Source: Terriglobales bacterium
GTDB lineage: Bacteria > Acidobacteriota > Terriglobia > Terriglobales > Acidobacteriaceae
NCBI GenBank assembly: GCA_015655585.1
Contig: JAATEV010000068.1
Location: 1-64,000, forward strand
Reading direction: 5' to 3'
DNA: 64,000 nucleotides
Made by a program: the position numbers and the translations under genes. The notes under the pieces are model-generated. The model was not told where the DNA came from. It worked only from the letters and a program-made list of their open reading frames with translations, and ran no database searches. Below, piece after piece: positions 46,096-55,400 of this stretch (position 1 is its first letter; each line of letters opens with the position of its first letter).

Positions 46096-47205
46096 ATGAT
46101 GGCGAACGAGAAGACGAAGACGGGTCTGGGATATACGGCTCCGGGGTATTTTGCGGGCAGGCAGTGGCAGCAGGTGCTGACGCGGGACGCAAGCGCAGAT
46201 GGGCAGTTTGTGTATGCGGTGAAGTCCACGATGATCTATTGCAGACCGAGCTGCGCGAGCCGCAAGCCGATGCGGAGGCAGGTGAGCTTCTTCCCTACCC
46301 CGGCTCTGGCCGAGGCCGCGGGATACAGGGCGTGCAAGCGATGCGAGCCGGAGCGGGCAGAGGCAAAGGCCGATCCGCAGGCCGGGGCGATTGCCGCGGT
46401 GACGGAGTATCTGAAGGAGCACGCGGAGGAACGGGTCAGGCTGGAGGATGTGTCGAAGGCCACGGGAGTGGGGCGGCTGACGATTCTGCGCGGGTTCAAG
46501 CGGGTGCTTGGGGTGAGTCCGGGGCAGTATGCGAAGCAGGCTCGGCTGGCGAAGTTCAAAGAGAAGGTGAAGGAGCCGAAGAAGAGAACGATTACGGAAG
46601 CGATCTACGAGGCGGGGTATGGGTCGAGCAGCAGGCTGTATGAGACGAGCACGGCTGCGCTGGGGATGACGCCTCGCGTGATGCGGGAGGGTGGCGCGGG
46701 GCTGAGGATTCGGTATTGCATGACGGGGTCTCCGCTGGGACGAATGCTGGTGGCGGCTACCGATATGGGCGTGTGTTCGATTACGTTTGGCAAGAACGAT
46801 GCGGAGCTGCTTGCTGGGCTGAGGGAGGGGTTTTCCAAGGCAGAACTGGTGGCAGCCAAGGGAAATACGGGCTGGCTGGCTGATGCGGTGGAGTTTGTGG
46901 CCAGCCAGTTGAGCGAGCATCCGCTGGCGGCGAAGTTTCCGCTGGATGTGCGGGCTACGGCGTTTCAGCAACGGGTGTGGAAGGCGCTGCGGGAGATTCC
47001 GAGAGGCGAGACGCGGAGCTACTCGGAGCTGGCGGCGCAGATAGGTTCGCCGACGGCTACGCGGGCGGTGGCGGGAGCGTGCGCGGCAAATCCGGTGGCG
47101 GTGGCGGTGCCTTGCCATCGGGTGGTGGGGAAGGATGGATCGCTGACTGGATACAGGTGGGGCGTGGAGCGGAAGCGGAGGCTGCTGGAGGCGGAGAGTA
47201 GATAA
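46096..47205 (+). CDS. ada: Bifunctional DNA repair regulator/methyltransferase (Ada)
   Basis: This 369-residue protein joins an Ada zinc domain that accepts methyl groups from DNA phosphotriesters (YCRPSCASRKP ... CKRCEPE), an AraC-type HTH (LTILRGFKRVLGVSPGQYAK, ITEAIYEAGYGSSSRLYE) and an O6-methylguanine-DNA methyltransferase with PCHRVVGKDGSLTGYRWG. Such proteins repair alkylation damage and activate their own operon after methylation. The start is ATG 46096 or 46099; the long N-terminal track extension overlaps the divergent DUF3455 gene and is unlikely. It lies upstream of ahcY on the same strand. Confidence 0.93.
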   Translation: MMANEKTKTGLGYTAPGYFAGRQWQQVLTRDASADGQFVYAVKSTMIYCRPSCASRKPMRRQVSFFPTPALAEAAGYRACKRCEPERAEAKADPQAGAIAAVTEYLKEHAEERVRLEDVSKATGVGRLTILRGFKRVLGVSPGQYAKQARLAKFKEKVKEPKKRTITEAIYEAGYGSSSRLYETSTAALGMTPRVMREGGAGLRIRYCMTGSPLGRMLVAATDMGVCSITFGKNDAELLAGLREGFSKAELVAAKGNTGWLADAVEFVASQLSEHPLAAKFPLDVRATAFQQRVWKALREIPRGETRSYSELAAQIGSPTATRAVAGACAANPVAVAVPCHRVVGKDGSLTGYRWGVERKRRLLEAESR

Positions 47206-47333
47206 CGATTTTCATGTGATTGAAAATGCGCTGTTTTCTTCCGAATGAAATGTAGAGTGGCTGGGCGGCAGGGACGGACTGATATTCTGGAATGGCTTGA
47301 AATCTATTTTTGATAACTGGAACGAGGGAAAGC

Positions 47334-48776
47334 ATGGCTACAGCAACCGTGGATAAGATTGCGGCAGAGTATAAGGTCGCGGACATATCGCTGGCGGATT
47401 TCGGACGCAAAGAGATCGACATCGCCGAGCAGGAGATGCCGGGATTGATGTCGATCCGCAACAAGTATGCCGCGGGCAAGCCGCTGGCAGGGGTTCGCGT
47501 GACGGGCTCGCTGCACATGACGATTCAGACGGCGGTGCTGATCGAGACGATGGTAGCCCTGGGCGCGAACGTTCGCTGGGCGAGCTGCAATATCTTCTCG
47601 ACGCAGGACCATGCGGCGGCGGCGATTGCTGCGGCGGGCGTACCGGTGTTTGCATGGAAGGGCGAGACGCTGGAGGAATACTGGTGGTGTACGAATAAGG
47701 CGCTGAGCTTCCCAGACGGAAACGGCGGCCTGCTGGGTCCGCAGCTTGTGATCGATGACGGCGGCGACGTGACGCTGCTGATCCACAAGGGCGTGGACCT
47801 GGAGAAGGGCGATAAGTGGGTCGATTCGCCTTCGGGTTCGCAGGAGGAAGAGGTCATCAAGGCGCTGCTGAAGTCAGTCCATGCCGAGACGCCAACGCGT
47901 TGGCAGGAAGTGGCGAAGGAGTGGCGCGGTGTCAGCGAAGAGACGACGACGGGCGTTCACCGGCTGTACCAGATGTTCGAGAAGGGCCAGTTGCTGGTAC
48001 CGGCGATTAATGTAAACGATTCAGTTACAAAATCGAAGTTCGACAACCTGTACGGCTGCCGCGAGTCGCTGGTGGACGGCATCAAACGCGCGACGGACGT
48101 GATGATCGCGGGCAAGGTGGCGGTGGTCTGCGGATACGGCGACGTGGGCAAGGGCTCGGCAGCTTCGCTGCGCGGACTGGGCGCTCGCGTGATCGTGACG
48201 GAGATCGATCCGATCAATGCATTGCAGGCGGCGATGGAGGGTTACGAAGTCACGACGCTCGAAGAGACGCTGGGACACGGCGATATCTATGTGACCTGCA
48301 CGGGCAACGTGGACATCATCACGGTGGAGCACATGAAGCTGATGAAGGACCAAGCGATTGTGTGCAACATCGGCCACTTCGACAATGAGATCCAGATGGA
48401 GCCTCTGAACGCTCTGCCGGGCGTGAAGAAGCTGAACATCAAGCCGCAGGTGGACAAGTATACGTTCGAGAGCGGCAACAGCATTTTTGTGCTTGCAGAA
48501 GGACGGCTGGTGAACCTGGGCTGCGCGACGGGCCACCCGAGCTTCGTGATGTCGAACAGCTTCGCCAACCAGACACTGGCGCAGCTCGACCTGTGGAAAA
48601 ACAAGGACACCTACAAGGTAGGCATTTACATTCTGCCGAAGAAGCTGGACGAAGAGGTTGCGCGGTTGCACCTGGAGAAGATCGGCGTGAAGCTGACGAC
48701 ACTCTCGCAGAAGCAGGCGGATTATCTGAGCGTTCCGGTGGAAGGGCCTTACAAGGCGGAGCACTACCGCTACTAG
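47334..48776 (+). CDS. ahcY: Adenosylhomocysteinase
   Basis: This 480-residue enzyme splits S-adenosylhomocysteine to adenosine and homocysteine, relieving inhibition of methyltransferases. Features are [36 protein letters not shown], the NAD-binding [20 protein letters not shown] and the C-terminal ending [18 protein letters not shown] 47334 has GAGGGAAAG upstream; the ATG at 47310 lacks it. metK and ahcY sit close together, giving the SAM cycle's synthesis and recovery steps; no metE or metH is seen. It ends at a terminator shared with the converging gene. Confidence 0.96.
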   Translation: MATATVDKIAAEYKVADISLADFGRKEIDIAEQEMPGLMSIRNKYAAGKPLAGVRVTGSLHMTIQTAVLIETMVALGANVRWASCNIFSTQDHAAAAIAAAGVPVFAWKGETLEEYWWCTNKALSFPDGNGGLLGPQLVIDDGGDVTLLIHKGVDLEKGDKWVDSPSGSQEEEVIKALLKSVHAETPTRWQEVAKEWRGVSEETTTGVHRLYQMFEKGQLLVPAINVNDSVTKSKFDNLYGCRESLVDGIKRATDVMIAGKVAVVCGYGDVGKGSAASLRGLGARVIVTEIDPINALQAAMEGYEVTTLEETLGHGDIYVTCTGNVDIITVEHMKLMKDQAIVCNIGHFDNEIQMEPLNALPGVKKLNIKPQVDKYTFESGNSIFVLAEGRLVNLGCATGHPSFVMSNSFANQTLAQLDLWKNKDTYKVGIYILPKKLDEEVARLHLEKIGVKLTTLSQKQADYLSVPVEGPYKAEHYRY

Positions 48777-48796
48777 AATTGTGCTGTTGGAAGACG

Positions 48797-48834
48797 AGGC
48801 CGCCGGGGAACCCCCTGGCGGCCTTTGCTTTTTC
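48797..48834 (+). terminator. Terminator after ahcY
   Basis: AGGCCGCC...GGCGGCCT arms with a CGGGGAACCCCC core form a stable stem, followed by TTGCTTTTTC. It sits between two converging genes. Confidence 0.75.
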
Positions 48835-49610
48835 TAGCTGCCGGGGGCGTCGAAGTCGTCGGCGGTGATGACCTGAAGGCTGGGAGGGGTGGTTAGCGGC
48901 TGGTCTATGAGGACGAAGGTGCGAGCCGCTCCGGAGACATAGGTGACCTGGGAGCCGGAGTAGGAGGAGGTAGGCGGGGTGGAGGGCGGGAGAACGGGGG
49001 AGACGATGCTCGATGTGGTGGGAGGGGCGGCAGGAGTGGTTCCGGCGGGGTAGATGACGATGCTGTAGGCTCCGGCGGCAACGTTGAAATAGCCGGTGTT
49101 GGTGCCGAGGGTTACGTTGGTGGCGATTGGCGCGACGGCGGTGATCTTCTGGCCGGAAGGGACGAGGTAGATATCGACGGCCCCGACGCGGGTGGCCTGG
49201 CCGACGAAGCGGAGCGCGATTTGGCCGGTAGGCGCGGACTGAGAGAGATCGGTGAGGGTGATCTGCTGGAGGTTGGCCGCGGTGTTGCCGATCAGCACGG
49301 TGTACTGCTGGTAGGACGCGATGGTCACCTTGGAGGAAGAGACGACCTGCCGGGAGCCAGCGGTATCGGCGTTGATGATGTAGCTGCCGGGGGAGATGGG
49401 GATGTATGAGCTGACGGTGCCGAAGCCAAGGTTATAGGCGAGCGCGGTGCTGTTCTGGTAGATGTCGAGGCCGGGAGCGTCGGGAGAGGCCGTGATGATT
49501 CGTAGCTGCGAGTACTGCGGGTTGCCGTTGATTGCCTGGCAACCGGAGAGCGTGCCGATGGAGAGAGCGGCAGCGATGAGACCAGCGAGATGGCGAAGTC
49601 CTGAAGGCAT
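48834..49610 (-). CDS. DUF4397 lipoprotein
   Basis: This 258-residue lipoprotein has lipobox LSGCQAING near residue 24. The mature part has two DUF4397 copies: YSQLRIITASPDAPGLDIYQ with YIPISPGSYIINADTAG, and LRFVGQATRVGAVDIYLVPS with YFNVAAGAYSIVIYPAG. DUF4397 is found in many secreted proteins of unknown role. A Pro/Ser/Thr-rich linker follows and the protein ends ITADDFDAPGS. It converges on ahcY. No partner is evident. Confidence 0.82.
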   Translation of the reverse strand: MPSGLRHLAGLIAAALSIGTLSGCQAINGNPQYSQLRIITASPDAPGLDIYQNSTALAYNLGFGTVSSYIPISPGSYIINADTAGSRQVVSSSKVTIASYQQYTVLIGNTAANLQQITLTDLSQSAPTGQIALRFVGQATRVGAVDIYLVPSGQKITAVAPIATNVTLGTNTGYFNVAAGAYSIVIYPAGTTPAAPPTTSSIVSPVLPPSTPPTSSYSGSQVTYVSGAARTFVLIDQPLTTPPSLQVITADDFDAPGS

Positions 49611-49819
49611 TGACCGTCGGCACAGAAGATCGTTCAGGCTGAGTTCCCTGTACGAAACACTCTAACCTATTTTCGAGCAGAGGGCGATGAAACTCGCTGG
49701 CTGGAAGTGACACATTTGGGGCAGATACGGGCAGTGCTTCCCGTATGGGGACGCTGGTTGTGCTGGAGATGCTGGCTGCGCTGGGGAGGCAGCCAGCTTG
49801 TTATGGGGATGCAAACGGG

Positions 49820-50137
49820 CTATTTTTGGGCTGCGTGAGTGGCGACGATCCGGTCGCGGATGCCTTCGTAGGTATTTTGCGGGATGATGCCGCGGGTGGC
49901 GAGCTGGTTTTTCGCGGTGTATGGGCGGCCCTCAATGATGCGCTTGACGTAGACGTCTCCGATGCCGGGGAGGGCCTTGAGCTGGGCTGGGGTGGCGGTG
50001 TTGATGTCGAGCGGAGCGGAGGCCGCTGCGGGTGTTTTGGCCTGTGCGTGGAGAGGGATGGCAGGGGCGACGGCGAGAAGAAACGCGGCGGCGAGAAGAA
50101 ACGCGGCGGCGAGAAGCTTGCGCCGGAGAGGGAACAT
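49820..50137 (-). CDS. Secreted helix-hairpin-helix protein (ComEA-like)
   Basis: This 105-residue protein starts at ATG 50137 with AAAGGAG 8 bases upstream. The signal peptide has a duplicated LLAAAF unit (AAAFLLAAAFLLAVAPAI), matching an 18-base tandem repeat in the DNA. After an Ala/Pro linker a single HhH domain follows: LDINTATPAQLKALPGIGDV, YVKRIIEGRPY, as in ComEA, the periplasmic DNA receptor for uptake. No comEC or pilin gene is adjacent, so a role in DNA uptake is a family-based inference only. Confidence 0.8.
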   Translation of the reverse strand: MFPLRRKLLAAAFLLAAAFLLAVAPAIPLHAQAKTPAAASAPLDINTATPAQLKALPGIGDVYVKRIIEGRPYTAKNQLATRGIIPQNTYEGIRDRIVATHAAQK

Positions 50138-50367
50138 GCGGGGATCTCCTTTGGGATGATGGACTTCCATGCGGAAGAGTACGGGAGCGGTGAGGGGTGC
50201 GTCAATGGACTGGGTGGGGGACTGAATGGGGTGAACGCAGTTGCTCGGTGGAGGGAGGGTTTGTGGGAGTTTCGTGAATCTTTGGTGTCCCGGGTAGATT
50301 TGGGTTGATTTTGGGTCTACTTTGGGTTGACTTTCCGGCGAAGACGAGGCTACCCTGAAAGTCAGAG
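50138..50367. other. Region upstream of the his leader
   Basis: No gene is seen. It holds the upstream region of the divergent ComEA-like gene and, at 50299-50330, three 10-base TTTGGGTTGA-like units spaced 11 bases apart, next to the his promoter. Confidence 0.4.
50299..50356 (+). promoter_or_regulatory. his operon promoter with 11-bp-spaced repeats
   Basis: Three copies of TTTGGGTTGA or TTTGGGTCTA start at 50299, 50310 and 50321, one helical turn apart. The third overlaps TTGACT (50327-50332), which with an 18-base spacer and TACCCT (50351-50356) makes a weak promoter. The repeats may bind a regulator on one face of the DNA. Confidence 0.45.
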
Positions 50368-50451
50368 ATGAGCTTCCGTCGCTTCCATCACGGGCATCAC
50401 CATCATCATGCGCAGAGCGTGTTGGCGGCTGTGTCCGGTGTAGCGAAGTAA
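50368..50451 (+). CDS. hisL: his operon leader peptide, 7 His in 27 residues
   Basis: This 27-codon ORF, too short for the ORF track, runs from ATG 50368 to TAA 50449-50451. It reads MSFRRFHHGHHHHHAQSVL..., with seven His codons in eight positions. Translation of consecutive His codons will stall when histidyl-tRNA is scarce. A GC-rich hairpin with a T-run follows at 50476 and then hisI. This is a classic transcription-attenuation leader. Confidence 0.88.
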   Translation: MSFRRFHHGHHHHHAQSVLAAVSGVAK

Positions 50452-50475
50452 CGAACGCTAACCCAAGGATTCCGA

Positions 50476-50514
50476 AAGGCCCGCTGACGCGCACACCGCG
50501 AGCGGGCCTTTTTC
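50476..50514 (+). terminator. his attenuator terminator
   Basis: AAGGCCCGCT and AGCGGGCCTT pair over 10 bases with an inner CGCG/CGCG stem, followed by TTTTT. It lies 25 bases after the leader peptide stop and 30 bases before hisI. Confidence 0.88.
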
Positions 50515-50543
50515 TGTTGCGTAGACGATGTAGGAGAGATGAG

Positions 50544-50885
50544 ATGAGTGAAGCAATAGCAATTGATTTTGAGAAGATGGACGGCCTGGTTCCGGGCATG
50601 GTCCAGGACGCGAAGACGGGCGAGATCCTGATGCTCGGCTTTTTGAACGAGACCAGCTATGCGAAGACGCTGGAGACGGGATTTGTAACCTTCTGGAGCA
50701 GGACTCGACAGAAGCTCTGGATGAAGGGCGAGACCAGCGGCAACCGGCTGCGCGTGGTCAGCGCCTCGACCGATTGCGACAGCGATGCACTGCTGTTCAA
50801 GGTCGAGGTAGAGGGCGATGGACTGGTGTGCCACGAGGGCACGGTGAGCTGTTTCACGAAAGACATTCCTATGGAGGCAAAGTGA
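50544..50885 (+). CDS. hisI: Phosphoribosyl-AMP cyclohydrolase
   Basis: This 113-residue enzyme opens the purine ring of phosphoribosyl-AMP, the third step of histidine synthesis. Family motifs are [47 protein letters not shown] and the zinc-ligand region [21 protein letters not shown]. It lacks the HisE (phosphoribosyl-ATP pyrophosphatase) domain found in fused HisIE proteins, and no separate hisE is seen in the window. ATG 50544 has AGGAGAG upstream. Its stop overlaps hisG by four bases. Confidence 0.96.
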   Translation: MSEAIAIDFEKMDGLVPGMVQDAKTGEILMLGFLNETSYAKTLETGFVTFWSRTRQKLWMKGETSGNRLRVVSASTDCDSDALLFKVEVEGDGLVCHEGTVSCFTKDIPMEAK

Positions 50886-51760
50886 GCGAGAAGAAGCTGA
50901 AGCTGGGGATTCCGAAGGGCAGTCTGCAGGATGCCACGATTGCGTTGTTCGAACGGGCGGGATGGAGGATCTTCGCGAACGGGCGGAGCTACTTCCCTAC
51001 GATCGACGATGAAGAGATTGAGTGCATGTTGGTGCGCGCGCAGGAGATGGCTCGCTATGTGGAGCACGGCGCACTGGATGCGGGACTGACCGGCAACGAC
51101 TGGATTCAGGAGAACCAGCACGATGTGGAGTACATCACGAGCTTGACCTACTCCAAGCAGAGCCGCCAGAAGGTGAAGTGGGTGCTTGCTGTGCCGGAAG
51201 ACTCGCCGTATGAGAAGCCGGAGGACCTGCGCGGCAAAATTATTGCCACGGAGCTGGTGGAGTTCACGAAGCGGTACTTTGCCTCGAAGAACATTCCGGT
51301 GACGGTGGAGTTTAGCTGGGGCGCGACCGAGGTGAAGCCTCCGACGCTGGCGGACGCGATCGTCGAGGTGACGGAGACGGGGTCGAGCCTACGGGCGAAC
51401 CGGCTGCGGATCATCGAGACGCTGATGGAGAGCGAGACGCAGTTGATTGCGAACAAGACCTCCTACGAAGATGCGTGGAAACGCGAGAAGGTGGAGAACA
51501 TCTCTCTGATGCTGAACGCCGCGATTGCCGCGCAGGGCCGCGTGGGACTGATGCTGAATACCAAGCGGGCTGACCTTGCGAAGGTGATTGGGGTGCTTCC
51601 GGCGCTGAACTCGCCTACGGTGTCGCAGTTGAGCGATGCGGAGTGGGTGGCGCTGAATACGATTCTGGATGAGTCGCTGGTGCGGGACGTGATTCCGCGG
51701 CTGAAGGCTGCCGGAGCCACGGGCATCGTAGAGTATCCGTTGAGCAAGGTTGTGCTGTAG
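50882..51760 (+). CDS. hisG: ATP phosphoribosyltransferase, long form (GTG start)
   Basis: This 292-residue enzyme starts the histidine pathway by joining ATP and PRPP. GTG 50882 overlaps the hisI stop (GTGA) and has GGAGG upstream; the track ORF is far too long at the 5' end. Motifs are [40 protein letters not shown]-like segment and [14 protein letters not shown] (PRPP binding). The C-terminal 80 residues form the regulatory domain of the long type, which is feedback-inhibited by histidine and needs no HisZ. Confidence 0.95.
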   Translation: MSEKKLKLGIPKGSLQDATIALFERAGWRIFANGRSYFPTIDDEEIECMLVRAQEMARYVEHGALDAGLTGNDWIQENQHDVEYITSLTYSKQSRQKVKWVLAVPEDSPYEKPEDLRGKIIATELVEFTKRYFASKNIPVTVEFSWGATEVKPPTLADAIVEVTETGSSLRANRLRIIETLMESETQLIANKTSYEDAWKREKVENISLMLNAAIAAQGRVGLMLNTKRADLAKVIGVLPALNSPTVSQLSDAEWVALNTILDESLVRDVIPRLKAAGATGIVEYPLSKVVL

Positions 51761-51767
51761 AAGGTTT

Positions 51768-51809
51768 TTCGCCGCTGCCTCCTGAGAAAGCTCGGGAGGC
51801 AGCGGCGAA
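51768..51809 (+). promoter_or_regulatory. Strong hairpin between hisG and hisD
   Basis: TTCGCCGCTGCCTCCTGAG and CTCGGGAGGCAGCGGCGAA form a 19-base-pair stem (one T-G pair) with loop AAAG. No T-run follows, so it is more likely an mRNA processing or stability element than a terminator. hisD starts 29 bases later. Confidence 0.5.
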
Positions 51810-51837
51810 GACGATGAAGCTGGTTTGAGGAGTAAGG

Positions 51838-53100
51838 ATGAAGCTGGTAAAGACATTTGGGCGCGGCGCGAAGGCCGCAGCCGCTCTGATAGAGACGCTG
51901 GAGAAGCGTGGCGCGGTGAATACGGGCAAGGTGGAGCCGGTGGTGCGGCGGATAGTGGCGGACGTTCGCAGGAGCGGAGACCGCGCGCTGCTGAAGTATG
52001 CCGCAAAGTTCGATGGGTTGAAGCAGGGGCAGGATCTGCTGGTCTCGCGCGAGGAGATGAAGGCCGCCTGGGAGGCGACCGATCCGAAGTTGCAGGCGGC
52101 GATGATGGTGGCTCGGGGAAATATTCTGGAGTTTGCCGAGGCGCAGAGGCCTGCGGAGTGGACGATTTCACCGGTGGATGGGGTGAAGACGGGGCAGATT
52201 GTACGACCGCTGGAGAGCGTGGGTTGCTATGTACCGGGCGGGCGGTATCCGCTGCCTTCGACGCTGCTGATGACGGTGACTCCGGCGCAGGTGGCGGGCG
52301 TGGAGCGGATTGTGGTGTGTTCGCCGAAGCCTGTGAAGGAGACGCTGGCGGCGGCGTGGCTGGCGGGGGTGACGGAGTTCTATCGTGCGGGCGGGGCTCA
52401 GTCGATTGCGGCGATGGCCTATGGCACCGAGACGGTAGGACGCGTGAACAAGATTGTGGGGCCGGGGAATCTATTTGTAACTGCGGCGAAGATGATGGTG
52501 GCGAACGAGTGCGGCATCGATATGCCTGCTGGGCCCACGGAGATCGTGGTGACTAGCGAGAAGGGGAACTCGGCGGGAATTGCCGCTGACCTTGTGGCGC
52601 AGGCGGAGCATGATCCTGAGACGCTGGCCGTGCTGATTACGAGCAATGAAGGGCTTGCGCGGGAGGTTGCCGCTTCGGTGAAGGCGCAGGCGAAGGATAA
52701 CGCGATTGCGAAGAAGTCGCTGGCGGCGCAGGGCGCGATATTTGTAACAGCTACGGTTCAGGAGGCGCAGGAGCTGACGAATAGGCTGGCTCCGGAACAT
52801 CTTACGGTAGATACGAGCGCCGATCTGAAGTGGGTGCGAAATGCGGGGTCGGTGTTTGTGGGAGACTATGCGCCGCAGTCTATGGGGGATTATGTCTCCG
52901 GACCGAACCATGTGCTGCCGACAGGGCGCGTGGGGCGGGTGCGTGGAGGCCTGAGCGTGGTGGACTTTGTAAAGGTGATTACAGTGCAGGAGTACACGCG
53001 CAAGGGATTGCGGCAGATTGCTCCTCATGCGATTGCACTGGCCGAAGCAGAGGGTCTGGTGGGACATGCGGAGAGCGTTCGCGTGAGGATGCAGGGATGA
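51838..53100 (+). CDS. hisD: Histidinol dehydrogenase
   Basis: This 420-residue zinc enzyme carries out the last two steps, histidinol to histidine, using NAD. Visible segments are RPLESVGCYVPGGRYPLPST, VGRVNKIVGPGNLFVTAAKM, GIDMPAGPTEIVV, AQAEHDPE and DYVSGPNHVLPTGRVGRVRG, which carry the zinc and histidinol ligands. ATG 51838 has GAGGAG upstream. Length is normal. Its stop overlaps hisC by four bases. Confidence 0.96.
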   Translation: MKLVKTFGRGAKAAAALIETLEKRGAVNTGKVEPVVRRIVADVRRSGDRALLKYAAKFDGLKQGQDLLVSREEMKAAWEATDPKLQAAMMVARGNILEFAEAQRPAEWTISPVDGVKTGQIVRPLESVGCYVPGGRYPLPSTLLMTVTPAQVAGVERIVVCSPKPVKETLAAAWLAGVTEFYRAGGAQSIAAMAYGTETVGRVNKIVGPGNLFVTAAKMMVANECGIDMPAGPTEIVVTSEKGNSAGIAADLVAQAEHDPETLAVLITSNEGLAREVAASVKAQAKDNAIAKKSLAAQGAIFVTATVQEAQELTNRLAPEHLTVDTSADLKWVRNAGSVFVGDYAPQSMGDYVSGPNHVLPTGRVGRVRGGLSVVDFVKVITVQEYTRKGLRQIAPHAIALAEAEGLVGHAESVRVRMQG

Positions 53101-54197
53101 TTGTTACCGATGAAGTTACAAAAATGACAGTGAAGCCTCGCAAGGCTGTGCTTGAGATGCCGGAGTATCATCCTCCGCTGGCAGAGCGGACTGCACTGCG
53201 TCTGGACTTCAATGAGAACACGTTCTCGCCTTCGCCTCGAGTGATGGAGAAGCTGAAGGAGATTACGGCAGAGGGGTTGACGAAGTATCCGGAGCGCGAG
53301 CCGGCGGAGCGGATTGCGGCGAAGCACTTCGGGCTGGAGCCGGAGCAGGTGCTGCTGACGAACGGCGTAGATGAGGCGATTCACCTGATCTGCGCAGCTT
53401 TTCTGGAGCCGGAGGACGAAGCGGTAGTCTGGGTGCCGTCGTTCTTCATGTACGACGTGAGCGTGCAGATGATGACGCCGAATCTGCGCAGGGTGCAGTC
53501 GGACGCATCGCTGGAGTTTCCGCTGGAACGGTTTCTGGCGGCGATTACGGAGAGGACGAAGCTGGTGATTGTGGCCTCGCCGAATAATCCTACGGGCGCG
53601 GTGGTGAGCCGGGAGCATCTTCTGGCGATAGCAAAGGCCGCGCCACATGCGGTGTTGATGGTCGATGAGGCTTATTATCACTTCTTCGGCGAGTCGATGC
53701 TGACAGATGTGAAGACAGTACCGAACCTGATTGTGACGCGGACGTTCTCAAAGGCGTATGGACTGGCGAATCTGCGGATCGGCATGGTGGTGGGTGATGC
53801 GGAGCTGATGAAGTTTGTCCGCAAAGTGAGTTCGCCGTATAACGTGAATGGTGTGGCCCTCGATTGCCTGCCGGTTGCGCTAGAGGACGAGAAGTATCTT
53901 GCGTGGTACTGCGAGCAGGTTCGAGTGGGCCGCGAGCGCGTGATGGCCGGACTGGGGGAGCTTGGGGTTCCCTTCTTTCCTAGCCATGCGAACTTTGTGC
54001 TGATGGATATTGGGCCGAAACATAAGGAGTTGGTGGCGGCGATACGGGCGCACGGAGTTCTGCTGCGGGACCGCTCGAATGATCCGGGATGCGAGGGATA
54101 TGTGCGCATCACGATTGGCGTGGAAGAGCATGTAACCAAGGGTTTGGAAGCGTTGAAGGCCTCGTTGCAGGAGATTGGATGGAGCGCGAAAGCATGA
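53097..54197 (+). CDS. hisC: Histidinol-phosphate aminotransferase
   Basis: This 366-residue PLP enzyme forms histidinol phosphate from imidazole-acetol phosphate and glutamate. ATG 53097 overlaps the hisD stop. The N-terminal substrate segment [36 protein letters not shown], the PLP lysine in [16 protein letters not shown] and the C-terminal [18 protein letters not shown] are all family-typical. The track ORF begins about 90 codons too early, inside hisD. The following gene overlaps by four bases. Confidence 0.95.
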   Translation: MIVTDEVTKMTVKPRKAVLEMPEYHPPLAERTALRLDFNENTFSPSPRVMEKLKEITAEGLTKYPEREPAERIAAKHFGLEPEQVLLTNGVDEAIHLICAAFLEPEDEAVVWVPSFFMYDVSVQMMTPNLRRVQSDASLEFPLERFLAAITERTKLVIVASPNNPTGAVVSREHLLAIAKAAPHAVLMVDEAYYHFFGESMLTDVKTVPNLIVTRTFSKAYGLANLRIGMVVGDAELMKFVRKVSSPYNVNGVALDCLPVALEDEKYLAWYCEQVRVGRERVMAGLGELGVPFFPSHANFVLMDIGPKHKELVAAIRAHGVLLRDRSNDPGCEGYVRITIGVEEHVTKGLEALKASLQEIGWSAKA

Positions 54198-54787
54198 AAG
54201 CACGAACAGGGACGATCAAGAGGAACACGACCGAGACGCAGATTGCGTTGAAGCTGGTGGTGGATGGGCAGGGCGTTTACAAGGTGTCGACGGGGATTCG
54301 GTTCTTCGATCACATGCTGGAGCTGTTTACACGGCATGGCGGATTTGACCTGACGCTGACCTGCACGGGCGATCTGGATGTGGATCAGCATCACACGGTC
54401 GAGGACGTGGGGATAGCGTTGGGTGAAGCCTTCAACAAGGCTCTGGGCGATAAGAAGGGCATCATGCGCGCAGGGTACTTTGTGATGGCGATGGACGAGA
54501 CGCTGGCCGTGGCCGCGGTGGACCTGAGCGGACGCGTGGCCTACGTCGTCGATGACAAGGTGAAGGTGAGGCTGGTGGGCGACTTCCAGAGTGAGTTGCT
54601 AGCTGACTTCTTCGATGGCTTTGCACGCGGCGCTAAGGCGAATGTTCATGTGAAGACAATGTATGGGCGGAGCAATCACCATAAGATCGAGGCGATCTTC
54701 AAGGCATTTGCACGGGCTCTGCGCGGGGCTTGCTCGCGCGATGAGCGGATGCGGGAGATGCTACCGAGCACGAAGGGACTGCTGTAG
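54194..54787 (+). CDS. hisB: Imidazoleglycerol-phosphate dehydratase
   Basis: This 197-residue enzyme is the stand-alone dehydratase; the phosphatase half of the E. coli HisB fusion is missing. The metal-binding repeats are visible: [51 protein letters not shown] start at ATG 54194 ([17 protein letters not shown]), overlapping the hisC stop. ATG 54179 has AGGAG closer and is an equally possible start, adding MERES. The enzyme for histidinol-phosphate dephosphorylation is not in the window. Confidence 0.95.
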   Translation: MKARTGTIKRNTTETQIALKLVVDGQGVYKVSTGIRFFDHMLELFTRHGGFDLTLTCTGDLDVDQHHTVEDVGIALGEAFNKALGDKKGIMRAGYFVMAMDETLAVAAVDLSGRVAYVVDDKVKVRLVGDFQSELLADFFDGFARGAKANVHVKTMYGRSNHHKIEAIFKAFARALRGACSRDERMREMLPSTKGLL

Positions 54788-55398
54788 TGATCGCGGTTAT
54801 CGACTACAAGGCGGGCAACCTGACCAGCGTGGTGAAGGCTCTGGACTATCTTGGCGCAAAAGAGATCGTGGTGACGCAGGCTCCTGAGGTTGTGCGCACC
54901 GCGGACAAGATCGTGCTGCCGGGAGTGGGGCACTTTCAATCGACGCAGTTGTTGCAGGACCTGGGGCTGACGGATGCTGTGCGCGAGAGCGTGGCGAAGG
55001 GCACGTGGTTCCTGGGGATCTGCGTTGGGTTGCAATGGTTGTTCGAAGGATCGACGGAGGCTCCGGACACTTCGGGGCTGGGTCACTTTGCAGGAATGTG
55101 CGAGCGGTTCCCTGCCCGGTTTGAGGGCGCGGAGCTGAAGTCGCCGCATGTGGGATGGAACTCGTTGGAGCAGGTGCGGGAGGACTCGAAGCTGCTGCGG
55201 GGAGTTGAGGACGCGGGTTTTGTGTACTACACGCACTCGTGGCGTGCTCCGCTGGTAAAAGATACTGTGGCTGCTACAAATTATGGCGGCGGCTTTACGG
55301 CGGCGGTGGAGCGCGAGAATGTGATGGGAGTGCAGTTCCATCCGGAGAAGTCGAGCGCGGTGGGATTGCAGGTATTGAAGAACTTTCTGGAGTTGTAA
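54787..55398 (+). CDS. hisH: Imidazole glycerol-phosphate synthase subunit HisH (GTG start)
   Basis: This 203-residue glutamine amidotransferase supplies ammonia to HisF. GTG 54787 shares one base with the hisB stop. Motifs are [28 protein letters not shown], the nucleophile in [12 protein letters not shown] and the His-Glu pair in VQFHPEKS. It forms a heterodimer with HisF, encoded just downstream. Length is normal. Confidence 0.95.
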   Translation: MIAVIDYKAGNLTSVVKALDYLGAKEIVVTQAPEVVRTADKIVLPGVGHFQSTQLLQDLGLTDAVRESVAKGTWFLGICVGLQWLFEGSTEAPDTSGLGHFAGMCERFPARFEGAELKSPHVGWNSLEQVREDSKLLRGVEDAGFVYYTHSWRAPLVKDTVAATNYGGGFTAAVERENVMGVQFHPEKSSAVGLQVLKNFLEL

Positions 55399-55400
55399 CG

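Noticed and set aside
45766-47118. 450-residue minus-strand ORF opposite ada
   Set aside because: Arg/His/Pro-rich shadow; the plus frame carries the Ada motifs.
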